Assembly: GCF_040822085.1 (NCBI RefSeq)
Contig: NZ_CP162006.1
Coordinates: 372,001 to 436,000 of the forward strand
Origin: Rhodoferax sp. WC2427
GTDB taxonomy: Bacteria > Pseudomonadota > Gammaproteobacteria > Burkholderiales > Burkholderiaceae_C
Direction: 5' to 3'
DNA length: 64,000 nucleotides
Shown: positions 43,375-54,800 of the stretch, in pieces
Layout of the letters: the number at the start of each line of letters is the position of its first letter
How positions within the stretch are numbered: the first letter of the stretch is position 1
Made by a program: the position numbers and the translations under genes
Notes under the pieces: generated by a model
Told to the model about the DNA's origin: nothing
Database searches by the model: none
What the model saw: the letters and a program-made list of their open reading frames with translations, nothing else

Positions 43375-44076
43375 TCAAACGCTGGAAGTTGCCGACTTGC
43401 GCTGCATCCATTTTCCCACGGCCAGTACCAGCAGTGCCCCGGCGACACCAAAGACATAGCTTGTGGTTTTATCTTGCGGCAGGTAAGCCGCCAGCGCGGG
43501 GTCGGAGTGTGCCATGGTGCCGGCAATCCATCCCAGCAGCATGCCGCCCAGGGTGATGATGATCGGGAAGCGGTCCATCAGCTTGAGGACGATCTGGCTG
43601 CCGCCAACGATGATGGGAATGCTCACCAGCAAGCCGAAGATCACCAATGGCAACTGGTGCGTCTCACCGGCTCCTTGCGCCGCACCGGCGATGGCAATGA
43701 CATTGTCGACGCTCATGACCAGATCGGCCACGATGACGGTCTTGACCGCGCTCCACAGTTTGTCGCTGGCCTGGATGTTGTCGTGTCCGCCGTCATCTTC
43801 GGGTACCAGCAGTTTGATGCCAATCCATAGCAGCAAAATAGCCCCGACCAGCTTCAGGTAAGGCACCTGCAGCAGCGAGAGCGCAAATGCGATCAGCACT
43901 ACGCGCAAAACAATGGCGCCCACGGTGCCCCACAAAATACCTTTGGTGCGCTGGGAGGGGGCCAGTCCTCGGCAAGCCAGTGCAATCACCACCGCGTTGT
44001 CGCCGCCCAGCAAGATGTCGATCATGATGATTTGGCCGACAGCCAGCCAGAAATGGGCGGTGAGGAATTCTTCCAT
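43375..44076 (-). CDS. TerC/YjbE-type membrane protein
   Basis: The 233-residue protein has about seven helices and the paired family motifs MIDILLGGDNAVVIALAC near residues 19-36 and VADLVMSVDNVIAIAGAA in the second half. Such proteins export Mn2+ or other metals, or help metalate exported proteins. The start has an AAGGACC site ten bases upstream. Unlike the paralogue at 30.1 kb, no yybP-ykoY leader is visible in the 177 bp upstream. Confidence 0.9.
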   Translation of the reverse strand: MEEFLTAHFWLAVGQIIMIDILLGGDNAVVIALACRGLAPSQRTKGILWGTVGAIVLRVVLIAFALSLLQVPYLKLVGAILLLWIGIKLLVPEDDGGHDNIQASDKLWSAVKTVIVADLVMSVDNVIAIAGAAQGAGETHQLPLVIFGLLVSIPIIVGGSQIVLKLMDRFPIIITLGGMLLGWIAGTMAHSDPALAAYLPQDKTTSYVFGVAGALLVLAVGKWMQRKSATSSV

Positions 44077-44151
44077 GGTGGTCCTTAGGGTGAAATAGCG
44101 CACAGGGCTGTCAGTAACAGGCGCGCTTTACAAAAGTTAATATTTTCGCCC

Positions 44152-44194
44152 AAAAAAACGGCCTGGCACTGTGGATAACCGCAATGCCAAGCCG
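44152..44194 (-). terminator. Rho-independent terminator of sucCD
   Basis: On the minus strand GGCTTGGCA pairs with TGCCAGGCC around a 16-base loop and is followed by seven T residues. It lies about 60 bp past the sucD stop. Confidence 0.75.
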
Positions 44195-44253
44195 ATGGGG
44201 AGAGCCGGGCCCGGCACACCGCGTGGTGCCCTGGGCCTTGGCGCAAAAACGTG

Positions 44254-45150
44254 TTACTTCAGCAAAGCCTTCAGCAGCTTGGCCATCTCAGACGGGTTGC
44301 GCGTGACGGTGAAGCCACACTCTTCCATCACTGCCAGCTTGGCATCGGCCGTATCAGCACCGCCAGAGATCAGCGCACCGGCGTGGCCCATGCGCTTGCC
44401 GGGGGGCGCGGTCACGCCTGCGATGAAGCCGACGATGGGCTTCTTCATGTTCAGCTTGCACCAGCGGGCGGCTTCGGCTTCGTCCGGGCCGCCGATTTCG
44501 CCGATCATGATGACCGCGTCGGTATCAGGATCGTCGTTGAAGGCCTTCATCACGTCGATGTGCTTCAAACCGTTGATCGGGTCGCCACCGATGCCGACGG
44601 CGCTGGACTGGCCCAGGCCGATTTCGGTCAACTGTGCCACCGCTTCGTAGGTCAGCGTGCCGGAGCGCGAAACCACGCCAATCCGACCCTTGCGGTGGAT
44701 GTGGCCGGGCATGATGCCGATCTTGATTTCTTCGGGCGTGATCAGGCCGGGGCAGTTGGGGCCCAGCAGCAGGGTCTTCTTGCCGCCAGCGGCTTCCTTG
44801 GCCTTCATGCGGTTGCGCAGTTCCAGCATGTCCTTGACGGGGATGCCTTCGGTGATGCAGATCGCCAGGTCCAGGTCGGCCTCAACGGCTTCCCAGATGG
44901 CGGCAGCGGCACCGGCGGGCGGCACGTAGATCACCGACACGGTCGCGCCGGTATCGACAGCCGCTTCTTTGACGGAGGCAAAAATCGGGATACCGAAAAT
45001 CGACTCGCCCGCCTTCTTGGGGTTCACGCCGGCGACGAAGCAGTTTTTACCGTTGGCGTATTCCTGGCACTTTTCGGTGTGGAACTGGCCGGTCTTGCCG
45101 GTAATACCTTGGGTGATGACCTTGGTGTCTTTGTTGATGTAGATGGACAT
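44254..45150 (-). CDS. sucD: Succinyl-CoA synthetase alpha subunit
   Basis: SucD carries the phosphohistidine of the ATP- or GTP-forming TCA-cycle step from succinyl-CoA to succinate. The 298-residue product has the CoA-binding start [15 protein letters not shown], the [10 protein letters not shown] motif and the active-site histidine in [11 protein letters not shown]. It follows sucC by nine bases and ends the operon. Confidence 0.97.
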   Translation of the reverse strand: MSIYINKDTKVITQGITGKTGQFHTEKCQEYANGKNCFVAGVNPKKAGESIFGIPIFASVKEAAVDTGATVSVIYVPPAGAAAAIWEAVEADLDLAICITEGIPVKDMLELRNRMKAKEAAGGKKTLLLGPNCPGLITPEEIKIGIMPGHIHRKGRIGVVSRSGTLTYEAVAQLTEIGLGQSSAVGIGGDPINGLKHIDVMKAFNDDPDTDAVIMIGEIGGPDEAEAARWCKLNMKKPIVGFIAGVTAPPGKRMGHAGALISGGADTADAKLAVMEECGFTVTRNPSEMAKLLKALLK

Positions 45151-45159
45151 AAAGGTTCC

Positions 45160-46329
<1,170 letters not shown>

Positions 46330-46492
46330 GAGGGCTCTCTCAGGAATGGATGGATTTTTGCCCGTCTGTACAGGTAAAACCGCACAAAAGGACCCCGTTC
46401 TGTCAACCTAGGAATGTATCATGCTGCAGTGCAACGAACTGACCCGTCGCTGACGGCGCGGGCCTGCCTCTCCACCTACTGACTGCCTTTTT

Positions 46493-47407
46493 ATGCCCAA
46501 AGTCTTTATCGACGGTGAAGCCGGAACCACCGGTTTGCAAATCCGTGAACGCTTGCAAACCATGCCGCAGATCGAGGTGGTCAGCATCGACCCCGCGCTG
46601 CGCAAAGACCCCGAGGCCAAGCGCGCGCTGATGGCCGGCGTCGACCTGGTCATCCTGTGCCTGCACGACGATGCCGCCATCGCATCGGTGGCCATGATCG
46701 ACAGCCTGCCCGGCAAAAAGCCCAAGATCATCGACGCATCCACCGCCCACCGCACCGCACCGGGCTGGGTGTATGGCTTCCCGGAGCTGGCTGCAGGCCA
46801 GCAGGAAGCCGTGGCCCGGGCCGACCGCGTGGGCAACCCCGGCTGCTATGCCACCGGTGCCATCGCGCTGATCCGCCCCTTGGTGGATGCCGGTTTCATC
46901 GCCCCGGACAGCGCCCTGGCACTGCCTTCGGTCAGCGGCTACTCGGGCGGCGGGCGCAGCATGATGGAGGCCTATGAAAAGGGCGAAGCCCCGCTGTTTG
47001 AAACCTACGCACTGGGCCTGTCGCACAAGCATTTGCCAGAAATCATGCGCTACACCGGCCTGACCCGGCGGCCGATTTTTGTGCCCTCGGTGGGCAACTT
47101 CGCGCAGGGCATGCTGGTGCAATTGCCCCTGCATCTTGATTTGCTGCCCGGCCAGCCCACGGCACAAGACCTGCACGATGCCCTGGCCAAACACTACGCC
47201 GGCAGCACCTGGGTCACGGTGGAAGCCCCGGGCGACAGCGGCAAACTCGATGCCACCGCCCTGGTCAACACCAACAAGATGGAATTGCGCGTGTTCGGCA
47301 ATGCCGAGCACCACCACGCCGTGCTGATCGCCCGCCTGGACAACCTGGGCAAGGGCGCCAGCGGTGCCGCGGTGCAGAACCTGGAATTGATGCTGGGCTT
47401 GAAATAG
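46493..47407 (+). CDS. argC: N-acetyl-gamma-glutamyl-phosphate reductase, type 2
   Basis: ArgC reduces acetylglutamyl phosphate in arginine synthesis. The 304-residue product is of the short type 2 form, starting [21 protein letters not shown], with the catalytic cysteine in NPGCYATG near residue 120 and [13 protein letters not shown]. It stands alone, upstream of a repeat copy, and is convergent with the UxaA-like gene. Confidence 0.93.
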   Translation: MPKVFIDGEAGTTGLQIRERLQTMPQIEVVSIDPALRKDPEAKRALMAGVDLVILCLHDDAAIASVAMIDSLPGKKPKIIDASTAHRTAPGWVYGFPELAAGQQEAVARADRVGNPGCYATGAIALIRPLVDAGFIAPDSALALPSVSGYSGGGRSMMEAYEKGEAPLFETYALGLSHKHLPEIMRYTGLTRRPIFVPSVGNFAQGMLVQLPLHLDLLPGQPTAQDLHDALAKHYAGSTWVTVEAPGDSGKLDATALVNTNKMELRVFGNAEHHHAVLIARLDNLGKGASGAAVQNLELMLGLK

Positions 47408-47410
47408 CAG

Positions 47411-47470
47411 GTTGCTATTTGTTTTATAGCTTCTTACGCTTATGGAATAAGCGCTAGCGGCCTAAAACAC
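47411..47470 (+). repeat. Palindromic repeat copy 12, intergenic (argC/UxaA-like gene)
   Basis: The plus strand reads TTGCTATTTGTTTTATAGCT, then TACGCTTATGGAATAAGCGC and TAGCGGCCTAAAAC. It fills the convergent gap and its edge touches the stop codon of the UxaA-like gene. Confidence 0.9.
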
Positions 47471-49002
47471 TACATAACCGCACCCACCTGCCAGGGCACG
47501 AATTCGTTCTGGCCGTAGCCATGCTGTTCGCTCTTGCTGTGCGTGCCGGAGGCGGTAGCCAGCATCAGCGCAAAGATCCGCGCGCCCATGGCCTGCACCG
47601 TGCTGCTGCCGTCGATGATCTCGCCGCAGTTGATGTCCATGTCTTCCTCCTGCTTCTTCCACAGCGCGGTGTTGGTCGCCAGCTTCAGCGACGGGGTGGG
47701 CGCGCAGCCGTAGGCGCTGCCGCGGCCGGTGGTGAAGCAGATCAGATTCGCCCCGCCCGCCACCTGGCCGGTAGCGCTGACCGGGTCGTAGCCGGGGGTG
47801 TCCATGAACACAAAGCCGTGCGCCGTCACCGGTTCGGCGTACTCGAACACGCCCTCCAGGTTGGTAGTGCCGCCCTTGGCCACCGCGCCCAGGGACTTTT
47901 CCAGGATGGTGGTCAGCCCACCGGCCTTGTTGCCGGGGGAGGGGTTGTTGTTCATCTCGCCGCCGTTGATCTGGGTGTAGTGCTCCCACCAGTGGATGCG
48001 TTCGATCAGCTTTTCGGCGATGGCGGGGGCCACGGCGCGGCGCGTCAGCAGGTGCTCGGCGCCATAGACCTCGGGCGTTTCGCTGAGGATGGCGGTGCCA
48101 CCATGGGCCACCAGCAAATCGACGGCCGCGCCCAGGGCCGGGTTGGCGCTGATGCCCGAATAGCCGTCGGAGCCGCCGCACTGCAGGCCGATGGTGAGGT
48201 GCGAGGCGCTACAGGGCTCGCGGGTGACGGCGTTGGCGCTGGCCAGCATGCCGGTGACCAGGGCAATGCCTTTGTCCACCGACTGCCGGGTGCCGCCGGT
48301 GTCCTGGATGTTGAAGGTGCGCAGGGTATCGCCCTCGCGCAGGCTGCTGTGGGCCAGCCAGGCGCTGACCTGGTTGGCTTCGCAGCCCAGGCCCACGACC
48401 ACTACCGCACCGAAGTTGGCGTGGCGGGCATAGCCTGCCAGCGTGCGCTCCAGCAGCTGCAGGCCCAGGCCTTCGCCGTCCATGCCGCAGCCCGTGCCGT
48501 GGGTCAGGGCCACCACGCCGTCGATCTGCGGATAGTCGGCCAGCGCCGCCGGGTTCGTCTGGCGCGAGAAATGCGCGGCAATCGCCCGGGCCACGGTGGC
48601 CGAGCAGTTGACGCTGCTCAGGATGCCGATGTAGTTGCGCGTGGCGACCCGGCCATCGGCGCGGCGGATGCCCATGAACGTGGCCTCTTGCCGGGGCGCC
48701 GCGGGTTTCACGTCGGCACCAAAGGCGTAGTCGCGGGCAAAGTCGCCTTTGTCGGGCCCCATGTCCAGGTTGTGGGTGTGCACATGCTCGCCAGGGCCGA
48801 TGGCGCGGCTGGCGAAGCCGATCACCTGGTTGTAGCGGCGCACCGGCACGCCCGCGGCAATGGCGTGGGTGGCGATCTTGTGGCCGGGCGGCACCATGCC
48901 TTTGACGGCGACGCCCTCCACGGTGGCACCGCTGAGCAGCTGGCTGCGGGCGATGAGCACGTCGTCGGCGGGGTGGAGGCGGATGAAAGGGGCGGTGGTC
49001 AT
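47470..49002 (-). CDS. UxaA-family altronate/galactarate-type dehydratase
   Basis: The 510-residue protein has an N-terminal SAF-like domain (VLIARSQLLSGATVEGVAV, residues about 15-33) and a catalytic UxaA domain with GTGCGMDGEGLGLQLLERT and LGCEANQVSAW. Family enzymes dehydrate sugar acids such as altronate, galactarate or fuconate-like acids using iron. With the divergent SDR and FAH genes and the FCD regulator it fits a non-phosphorylating deoxy-sugar-acid pathway; the exact substrate is not decided. Confidence 0.88.
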   Translation of the reverse strand: MTTAPFIRLHPADDVLIARSQLLSGATVEGVAVKGMVPPGHKIATHAIAAGVPVRRYNQVIGFASRAIGPGEHVHTHNLDMGPDKGDFARDYAFGADVKPAAPRQEATFMGIRRADGRVATRNYIGILSSVNCSATVARAIAAHFSRQTNPAALADYPQIDGVVALTHGTGCGMDGEGLGLQLLERTLAGYARHANFGAVVVVGLGCEANQVSAWLAHSSLREGDTLRTFNIQDTGGTRQSVDKGIALVTGMLASANAVTREPCSASHLTIGLQCGGSDGYSGISANPALGAAVDLLVAHGGTAILSETPEVYGAEHLLTRRAVAPAIAEKLIERIHWWEHYTQINGGEMNNNPSPGNKAGGLTTILEKSLGAVAKGGTTNLEGVFEYAEPVTAHGFVFMDTPGYDPVSATGQVAGGANLICFTTGRGSAYGCAPTPSLKLATNTALWKKQEEDMDINCGEIIDGSSTVQAMGARIFALMLATASGTHSKSEQHGYGQNEFVPWQVGAVM

Positions 49003-49017
49003 GGTGGGGTGCTCTGG

Positions 49018-49737
49018 TTAGGTCGGATTGGCGCTGTGCCAACTGGCGTTGAGGCGGTGGTGGGATTTGTCCATGTGGGCGTGCATGGCGGCACGGGCGG
49101 CAGTGGGGTCCTGGGCGCGGATGGCGGCCAGGATGGTCTGGTGTTCTCTCAAAGCGGTGCGCCAGGAGCGCGGGGTTTCAAAATAGCCGCCCAGCCGGGT
49201 GAAAAGGGGGCCGCGCCGCGCGTCCCAGAAGCTGTGCACCGTCTCCACCAGCACGGCGTTGCCGCAGGCCTGCACGATGGCCGAATGGAAGGCCCGGTCG
49301 CCCTCCAGCGGGGGCTGGCCCAGGGCGGCCTCTTCGCGCATGGTCTGCAAGGCCTGGTCCATGGCCGCCAGGTGCTCGGGCTGGGCCAGGGTGGCGGCCA
49401 GGGCGGCGGTTTCGCCCTCCACCACGCGGCGGGCGCGGATCAGCTCCAGCGGTCCCCATTCGGCAGCGGCCACGGGCGTGCCTTTGCTGCTGTGGACGCG
49501 TTCCAGCACGTAGATGCCCGAGCCGGTGCGCACCTCGACCCAGCCCTCCACCTCCAGCGCAATCAGCGCCTCGCGCACCGACGGACGGCTCACGCCCAGC
49601 AGCACGGCCAGCTCGCGCTCGGCGGGCAGGCGGCTGCCCACGGCGTATTCGCCCGACAGCATGCCGGCGCGCAGTTGGTCGGCAATCTGGCGGTACAGGC
49701 GCTGGGGTTCCAGGGGTTGCAGGGGCATGGGATGCAA
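49018..49737 (-). CDS. GntR-family regulator, FCD subfamily
   Basis: The 239-residue protein has the winged helix at about residues 10-75 (GSRLPAERELAVLLGVSRPSVREAL) and an FCD effector domain with metal-binding histidines in DRAFHSAIV and the C-terminal MHAHMDKSHH segment. It lies 15 bp upstream of the UxaA-like gene on the same strand and is divergent from the SDR and FAH genes. It probably represses both sides from the palindrome at 49755-49779. Confidence 0.92.
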   Translation of the reverse strand: MHPMPLQPLEPQRLYRQIADQLRAGMLSGEYAVGSRLPAERELAVLLGVSRPSVREALIALEVEGWVEVRTGSGIYVLERVHSSKGTPVAAAEWGPLELIRARRVVEGETAALAATLAQPEHLAAMDQALQTMREEAALGQPPLEGDRAFHSAIVQACGNAVLVETVHSFWDARRGPLFTRLGGYFETPRSWRTALREHQTILAAIRAQDPTAARAAMHAHMDKSHHRLNASWHSANPT

Positions 49738-49754
49738 ATTTAAGGGTTAGCCTT

Positions 49755-49779
49755 AATTGGTAAAGTGGTAAGGCCAATT
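49755..49779. promoter_or_regulatory. Candidate FCD/GntR operator
   Basis: AATTGG and CCAATT form an inverted repeat around 13 bases including TGGTAA, in the space between the divergent regulator and SDR genes. Related TGGT/ACCA half-sites are common for FCD regulators. Confidence 0.4.
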
Positions 49780-49896
49780 CATAATCCCACAGATTGTCCC
49801 ACTGCCCATCGGGCAAAACCCCAACTTCATGGACCCAGGTGCAGAGGCACCCCGCGCCATGAACGTTGTTTCACGTTCACTCTCTGGAGCTAAAGC

Positions 49897-50631
49897 ATGC
49901 GACTTTCAGGAAAAACCGCGCTGGTCACCGCCGCCGGGCAAGGCATTGGCCAGGCCGCCGTGCTGGCCATGGCGGCCGAGGGGGCCCAGGTATGGGCCAC
50001 CGACGTGAACCCGGCCCTGCTGGCCAGCTACGAGGGTGTGGCCAACGTGACCGCGCTGCCGCTGGACGTGCGCGACCAGGTCGCCATCCAGGCGCTGGTC
50101 GCCAGCATGCCGCGCATCGACGTGCTGTTCAATTGCGCAGGCGTGGTGCACAACGGCACCGTGCTGGAAGTGCAAAACAGCGACCTGGAATTTGCCTTCT
50201 TGCTCAATGTGCAGGCGCAGATGTGGGCCATCCAGGCGGCGCTGCCGCGTATGCTGGCCCAGGGCGCGGGCAGCATCATCAACATGGCCAGCGTGTGCAG
50301 CAGCATCAAGGGTCTGCCCAACCGCTGCGTCTATGGCACCACCAAGGCGGCGGTGATCGGCCTGACCAAAAGCGTGGCCGCCGACTTTGTGGCCCAGGGC
50401 ATACGCTGCAACGCCATCGCCCCCGGTACGGTCGACACCCCTTCGCTGGCCGACCGCATCAACGCCAACGCCGACCCGGTGGCCGCCCGCAAGGCCTTCA
50501 TCGCCCGCCAGCCCATGGGGCGGCTGGCGCAGGCGCATGAGATCGTGCCCATCGTGGTATTTTTGGCCAGCGACGAATCCATTTTCACCACCGGCCAAGC
50601 CTACTCGGTGGACGGCGGCATGACCATTTAA
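49897..50631 (+). CDS. SDR-family sugar-acid dehydrogenase
   Basis: The 244-residue Rossmann protein has AAGQGIGQAA (cofactor loop, residues about 12-21), NCAGVV, the catalytic Ser-Tyr-Lys set with YGTTK near residue 148, and the VDGGMTI C-terminus. Close family members oxidise 2-keto-3-deoxy-L-fuconate or similar acids. It is followed after 18 bp by an FAH-family hydrolase, the usual next step. Confidence 0.88.
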   Translation: MRLSGKTALVTAAGQGIGQAAVLAMAAEGAQVWATDVNPALLASYEGVANVTALPLDVRDQVAIQALVASMPRIDVLFNCAGVVHNGTVLEVQNSDLEFAFLLNVQAQMWAIQAALPRMLAQGAGSIINMASVCSSIKGLPNRCVYGTTKAAVIGLTKSVAADFVAQGIRCNAIAPGTVDTPSLADRINANADPVAARKAFIARQPMGRLAQAHEIVPIVVFLASDESIFTTGQAYSVDGGMTI

Positions 50632-50649
50632 CCCCCAGCAAAGGACTTT

Positions 50650-51498
50650 ATGAAACTCGTTCGTTACGGCAAGCCCGGCAAGGAAAAGCCCGGCCTCATC
50701 GATGCCGAAGGCAAGCTGCGCGACCTGAGCAAAGAGCTCAAGGACATCGGCCCCGACCAGCTCGGCGATGCCGCCCTGGCCAAGATCGCCAAGCTCAACA
50801 CCGCCAAGCTGCCGCTGGTCAAGGGCAAGCCGCGCATGGGCAGTCCGGTGGCCCACGTGGGCAAGTTCATCGCCATTGGCCTGAACTACGCCGACCACGC
50901 CGCCGAATCCGGTCTGCCGATCCCGGCCGAGCCGGTGGTGTTCATGAAGGCCACCAGCTGCATCCAGGGCCCGAACGACCCGATCATGCTGCCCAAGGGC
51001 TCCAAAAAGACCGATTGGGAGGTCGAGCTGGGCGTGGTCATCGGCACCCAGGCACGCTACGTGTCGCAAAAGGACGCGCTCAACTTTGTGGCCGGCTACT
51101 GCACCATCAACGACATCAGCGAGCGCGAATACCAGCTCGAGCGCGGCGGCACATGGGACAAGGGCAAAGGCTGCGACACCTTCGGCCCGCTCGGCCCCTG
51201 GCTGGTCACGCGCGACGAAGTGCCGAACCCGCAAAAACTCGGCATGTGGCTGGACGTGAACGGCCAGCGCGTGCAGACCGGCAACACCAAGACCATGGTG
51301 TTTACCGTGGCCAAGATCGTCAGCTACGTCAGCCAGTTCATGACCCTGATGCCCGGCGACGTGATCACCACCGGCACCCCGCCCGGCGTGGGCCTGGGCA
51401 TGAAGCCGCCCAAGTTCCTGAAGAAAGGTGACACCATGGCCTTGGGGATCGATGGCCTGGGCGAGCAGCACCAGGAAGTGGTGGCCTTCAAGCTGTAA
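50650..51498 (+). CDS. Fumarylacetoacetate hydrolase-family protein, probable 2,4-diketo-3-deoxy-sugar-acid hydrolase
   Basis: The 282-residue protein has the FAH fold with metal ligands in DWEVELGVVIG and the INDISEREYQL segment, plus GTPPGVGLG near the C-terminus. In the non-phosphorylating L-fuconate and L-rhamnonate routes such enzymes cleave 2,4-diketo-3-deoxy acids to pyruvate and lactate. Its pairing with an SDR and a UxaA-like dehydratase supports that role here, but no sugar dehydrogenase or transporter is nearby. Confidence 0.88.
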   Translation: MKLVRYGKPGKEKPGLIDAEGKLRDLSKELKDIGPDQLGDAALAKIAKLNTAKLPLVKGKPRMGSPVAHVGKFIAIGLNYADHAAESGLPIPAEPVVFMKATSCIQGPNDPIMLPKGSKKTDWEVELGVVIGTQARYVSQKDALNFVAGYCTINDISEREYQLERGGTWDKGKGCDTFGPLGPWLVTRDEVPNPQKLGMWLDVNGQRVQTGNTKTMVFTVAKIVSYVSQFMTLMPGDVITTGTPPGVGLGMKPPKFLKKGDTMALGIDGLGEQHQEVVAFKL

Positions 51499-51508
51499 CC
51501 ACTGGCTC

Positions 51509-51571
51509 AATGCCTTTGAGGCTGCTGATGCTTATGGAATAAGCGTGAGAAGCTATTGAATAAATAGCAAT
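51509..51571 (-). repeat. Palindromic repeat copy 13, intergenic (FAH/TetR)
   Basis: The minus strand reads TTGCTATTTATTCAATAGCT then TCTCACGCTTATTCCATAAG and CATCAGCAGCC. It directly follows the FAH gene and precedes its terminator. Confidence 0.85.
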
Positions 51572-51587
51572 TGCTATTGACAAACAC

Positions 51588-51617
51588 AAAAAGACCGCCG
51601 CTTTGCTGCGGTCTTTT
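51588..51617 (+). terminator. Rho-independent terminator of the SDR-FAH operon
   Basis: AAAAGACCGC pairs perfectly with GCGGTCTTTT around a nine-base loop and ends in a T run. Confidence 0.9.
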
Positions 51618-51716
51618 GCGTGGTGGCGCCATGGGTTTACCCTGTCGCACAGGCGCAAAAAATGCGGTCCCATCGGTAGACTTTTGAAACCCAATCTGGT
51701 TAAATTCGAAAAAATA

Positions 51717-51728
51717 GCACGATCGTTC
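51717..51728. promoter_or_regulatory. Candidate TetR autoregulatory operator
   Basis: The palindrome ACGATCGT (with flanking G and C also paired) lies about 20 bp ahead of the TetR ATG. It shares ACGAyCGTTC with the inverted repeat upstream of the SGNH esterase gene at 2.36 kb. Confidence 0.4.
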
Positions 51729-51748
51729 GTATTTTTCACTTGACACCC

Positions 51749-52408
51749 ATGGCCCTCACTGAACACCCCGCCAAAGTAGCCCGCGACGCGTCCCTGGATG
51801 GGCGCGCACTGCTCAAGGGCCGCCAGACCAAGGCCTCCATCATCGAGGCCGCCTTGGGCCTGGCCAGCCACATCGGACTCGAAGGCCTGAGCATTGGCGC
51901 GCTGGCCGAAGTCACGCAAATGAGCAAGTCCGGCGTGTTTGCCCATTTCGGCTCGCGCGAAGAGCTGCAAATCTCCGTCATCCGCGAGTACTACCGCCAG
52001 TTTGAGGCCGAGGTGTTCTACCCCGCCATGCAGGCCCGGCGCGGCCTGCCCCGGTTGCAGGCGCTGTTTGCCAACTGGATGCAGCGCGTGGCCATCGAGC
52101 TGCAGTCGGGCTGCATTTTCATCAGCGGCGCGGTCGAGTTCGACGACCGGCCCGGTCCGGTGCGCGACGCGCTGGCCAACTCGGTCCAGGCCTGGCTGTC
52201 AGCGTTTTGCCGCGCCGTGGTGCAGGCCAAGGAAGTCGGCGACCTGCGTGCCGATGCCGATGAACGCCAAGTCGCCTTCGAGATACACGGTTTGATCTTG
52301 TCGCTGCACTATGAGCACCGCTTTCTGAAGAACCCCGGCGCAGTCGACCGTGCCAACACCGGTTTTGCCCACCTCCTGGCGCGCTACGGACAGCCTGCCA
52401 ACCCCTGA
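51749..52408 (+). CDS. TetR-family regulator of the acyl-CoA degradation cluster
   Basis: The 219-residue protein has a TetR DNA-binding domain at about residues 25-75 (IIEAALGLASHIGLEGLSI, then MSKSGVFAHFGSREELQ) and a helical ligand domain. The ATG at 51749 was chosen over a TTG nine bases earlier. It is 32 bp upstream of an acyl-CoA dehydrogenase gene in the same direction, so it probably senses acyl-CoA and controls this cluster from the palindrome in front of it. Confidence 0.88.
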   Translation: MALTEHPAKVARDASLDGRALLKGRQTKASIIEAALGLASHIGLEGLSIGALAEVTQMSKSGVFAHFGSREELQISVIREYYRQFEAEVFYPAMQARRGLPRLQALFANWMQRVAIELQSGCIFISGAVEFDDRPGPVRDALANSVQAWLSAFCRAVVQAKEVGDLRADADERQVAFEIHGLILSLHYEHRFLKNPGAVDRANTGFAHLLARYGQPANP

Positions 52409-52440
52409 AAACAGCCTTTTAAAAATTCCAAGGAGCCCCC

Positions 52441-54237
<1,797 letters not shown>

Positions 54238-54356
54238 GGACGCACGGACACCGGCACCCCGACAGAAGCGGTTTTTTTGATGCAATTGAAACGCTTTCTT
54301 ACGGGCTGCTATGGGTCCAGGGTGGTTACCCTCGTTCCTTTTACCGGAGATCCAAA

Positions 54357-54785
54357 ATGAAGAAAATCGTAGCACTTACCGCTGGTCTGATCTGCGCAAG
54401 CGCCGTATTCGCCCAAATGACCCCCGAAGGCCTGTGGCGCAGCATCGACGACAAATCGGGCCAGCCCAAGGCCGAGATCCGTATCACCGCCAATGGCGGC
54501 GTGCTGTCCGGCGTGGTCGAAAAGTCCCTGATGCCCAGCAATGAAACGCATTGCACCGCCTGCACCGACGACCGCAAGGACAAGCCCAAGCTGGGCATGG
54601 AAATCATCCGCGGCGCCAAGAAAGCCGACGGCAAGGACGTGTGGGAAGACGGCAAGATCCTCGACCCCGACAACGGCAAAAACTACACCCTGCGCCTGGA
54701 GCCGCTGGAAGACGGCAAGAAACTCCAGGTGCGTGGCTATATCGGCCCGTTCTACCGCACCCAGGTGTGGCAACGCATACAGTAA
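54357..54785 (+). CDS. DUF2147-family secreted protein
   Basis: The 142-residue product has a signal peptide (about residues 1-20, cleavage at VFAQ) and the DUF2147 pattern: PEGLWRSIDDKSGQP, the CTAC pair, and the GPFYRTQVWQRI C-terminus. These lipocalin-like small exported proteins have no fixed function; several occur near fatty-acid genes. It lies between the acyl-CoA dehydrogenase and fadN-like genes, both in the same direction. Confidence 0.88.
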   Translation: MKKIVALTAGLICASAVFAQMTPEGLWRSIDDKSGQPKAEIRITANGGVLSGVVEKSLMPSNETHCTACTDDRKDKPKLGMEIIRGAKKADGKDVWEDGKILDPDNGKNYTLRLEPLEDGKKLQVRGYIGPFYRTQVWQRIQ

Positions 54786-54800
54786 TTTTGAAAGAAGCCC

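Noticed and set aside
44195..44240. GC-rich hairpin-like sequence after the sucD terminator
   Set aside because: The pairing is short and imperfect, and the stem with the T run at 44152-44194 already explains termination.
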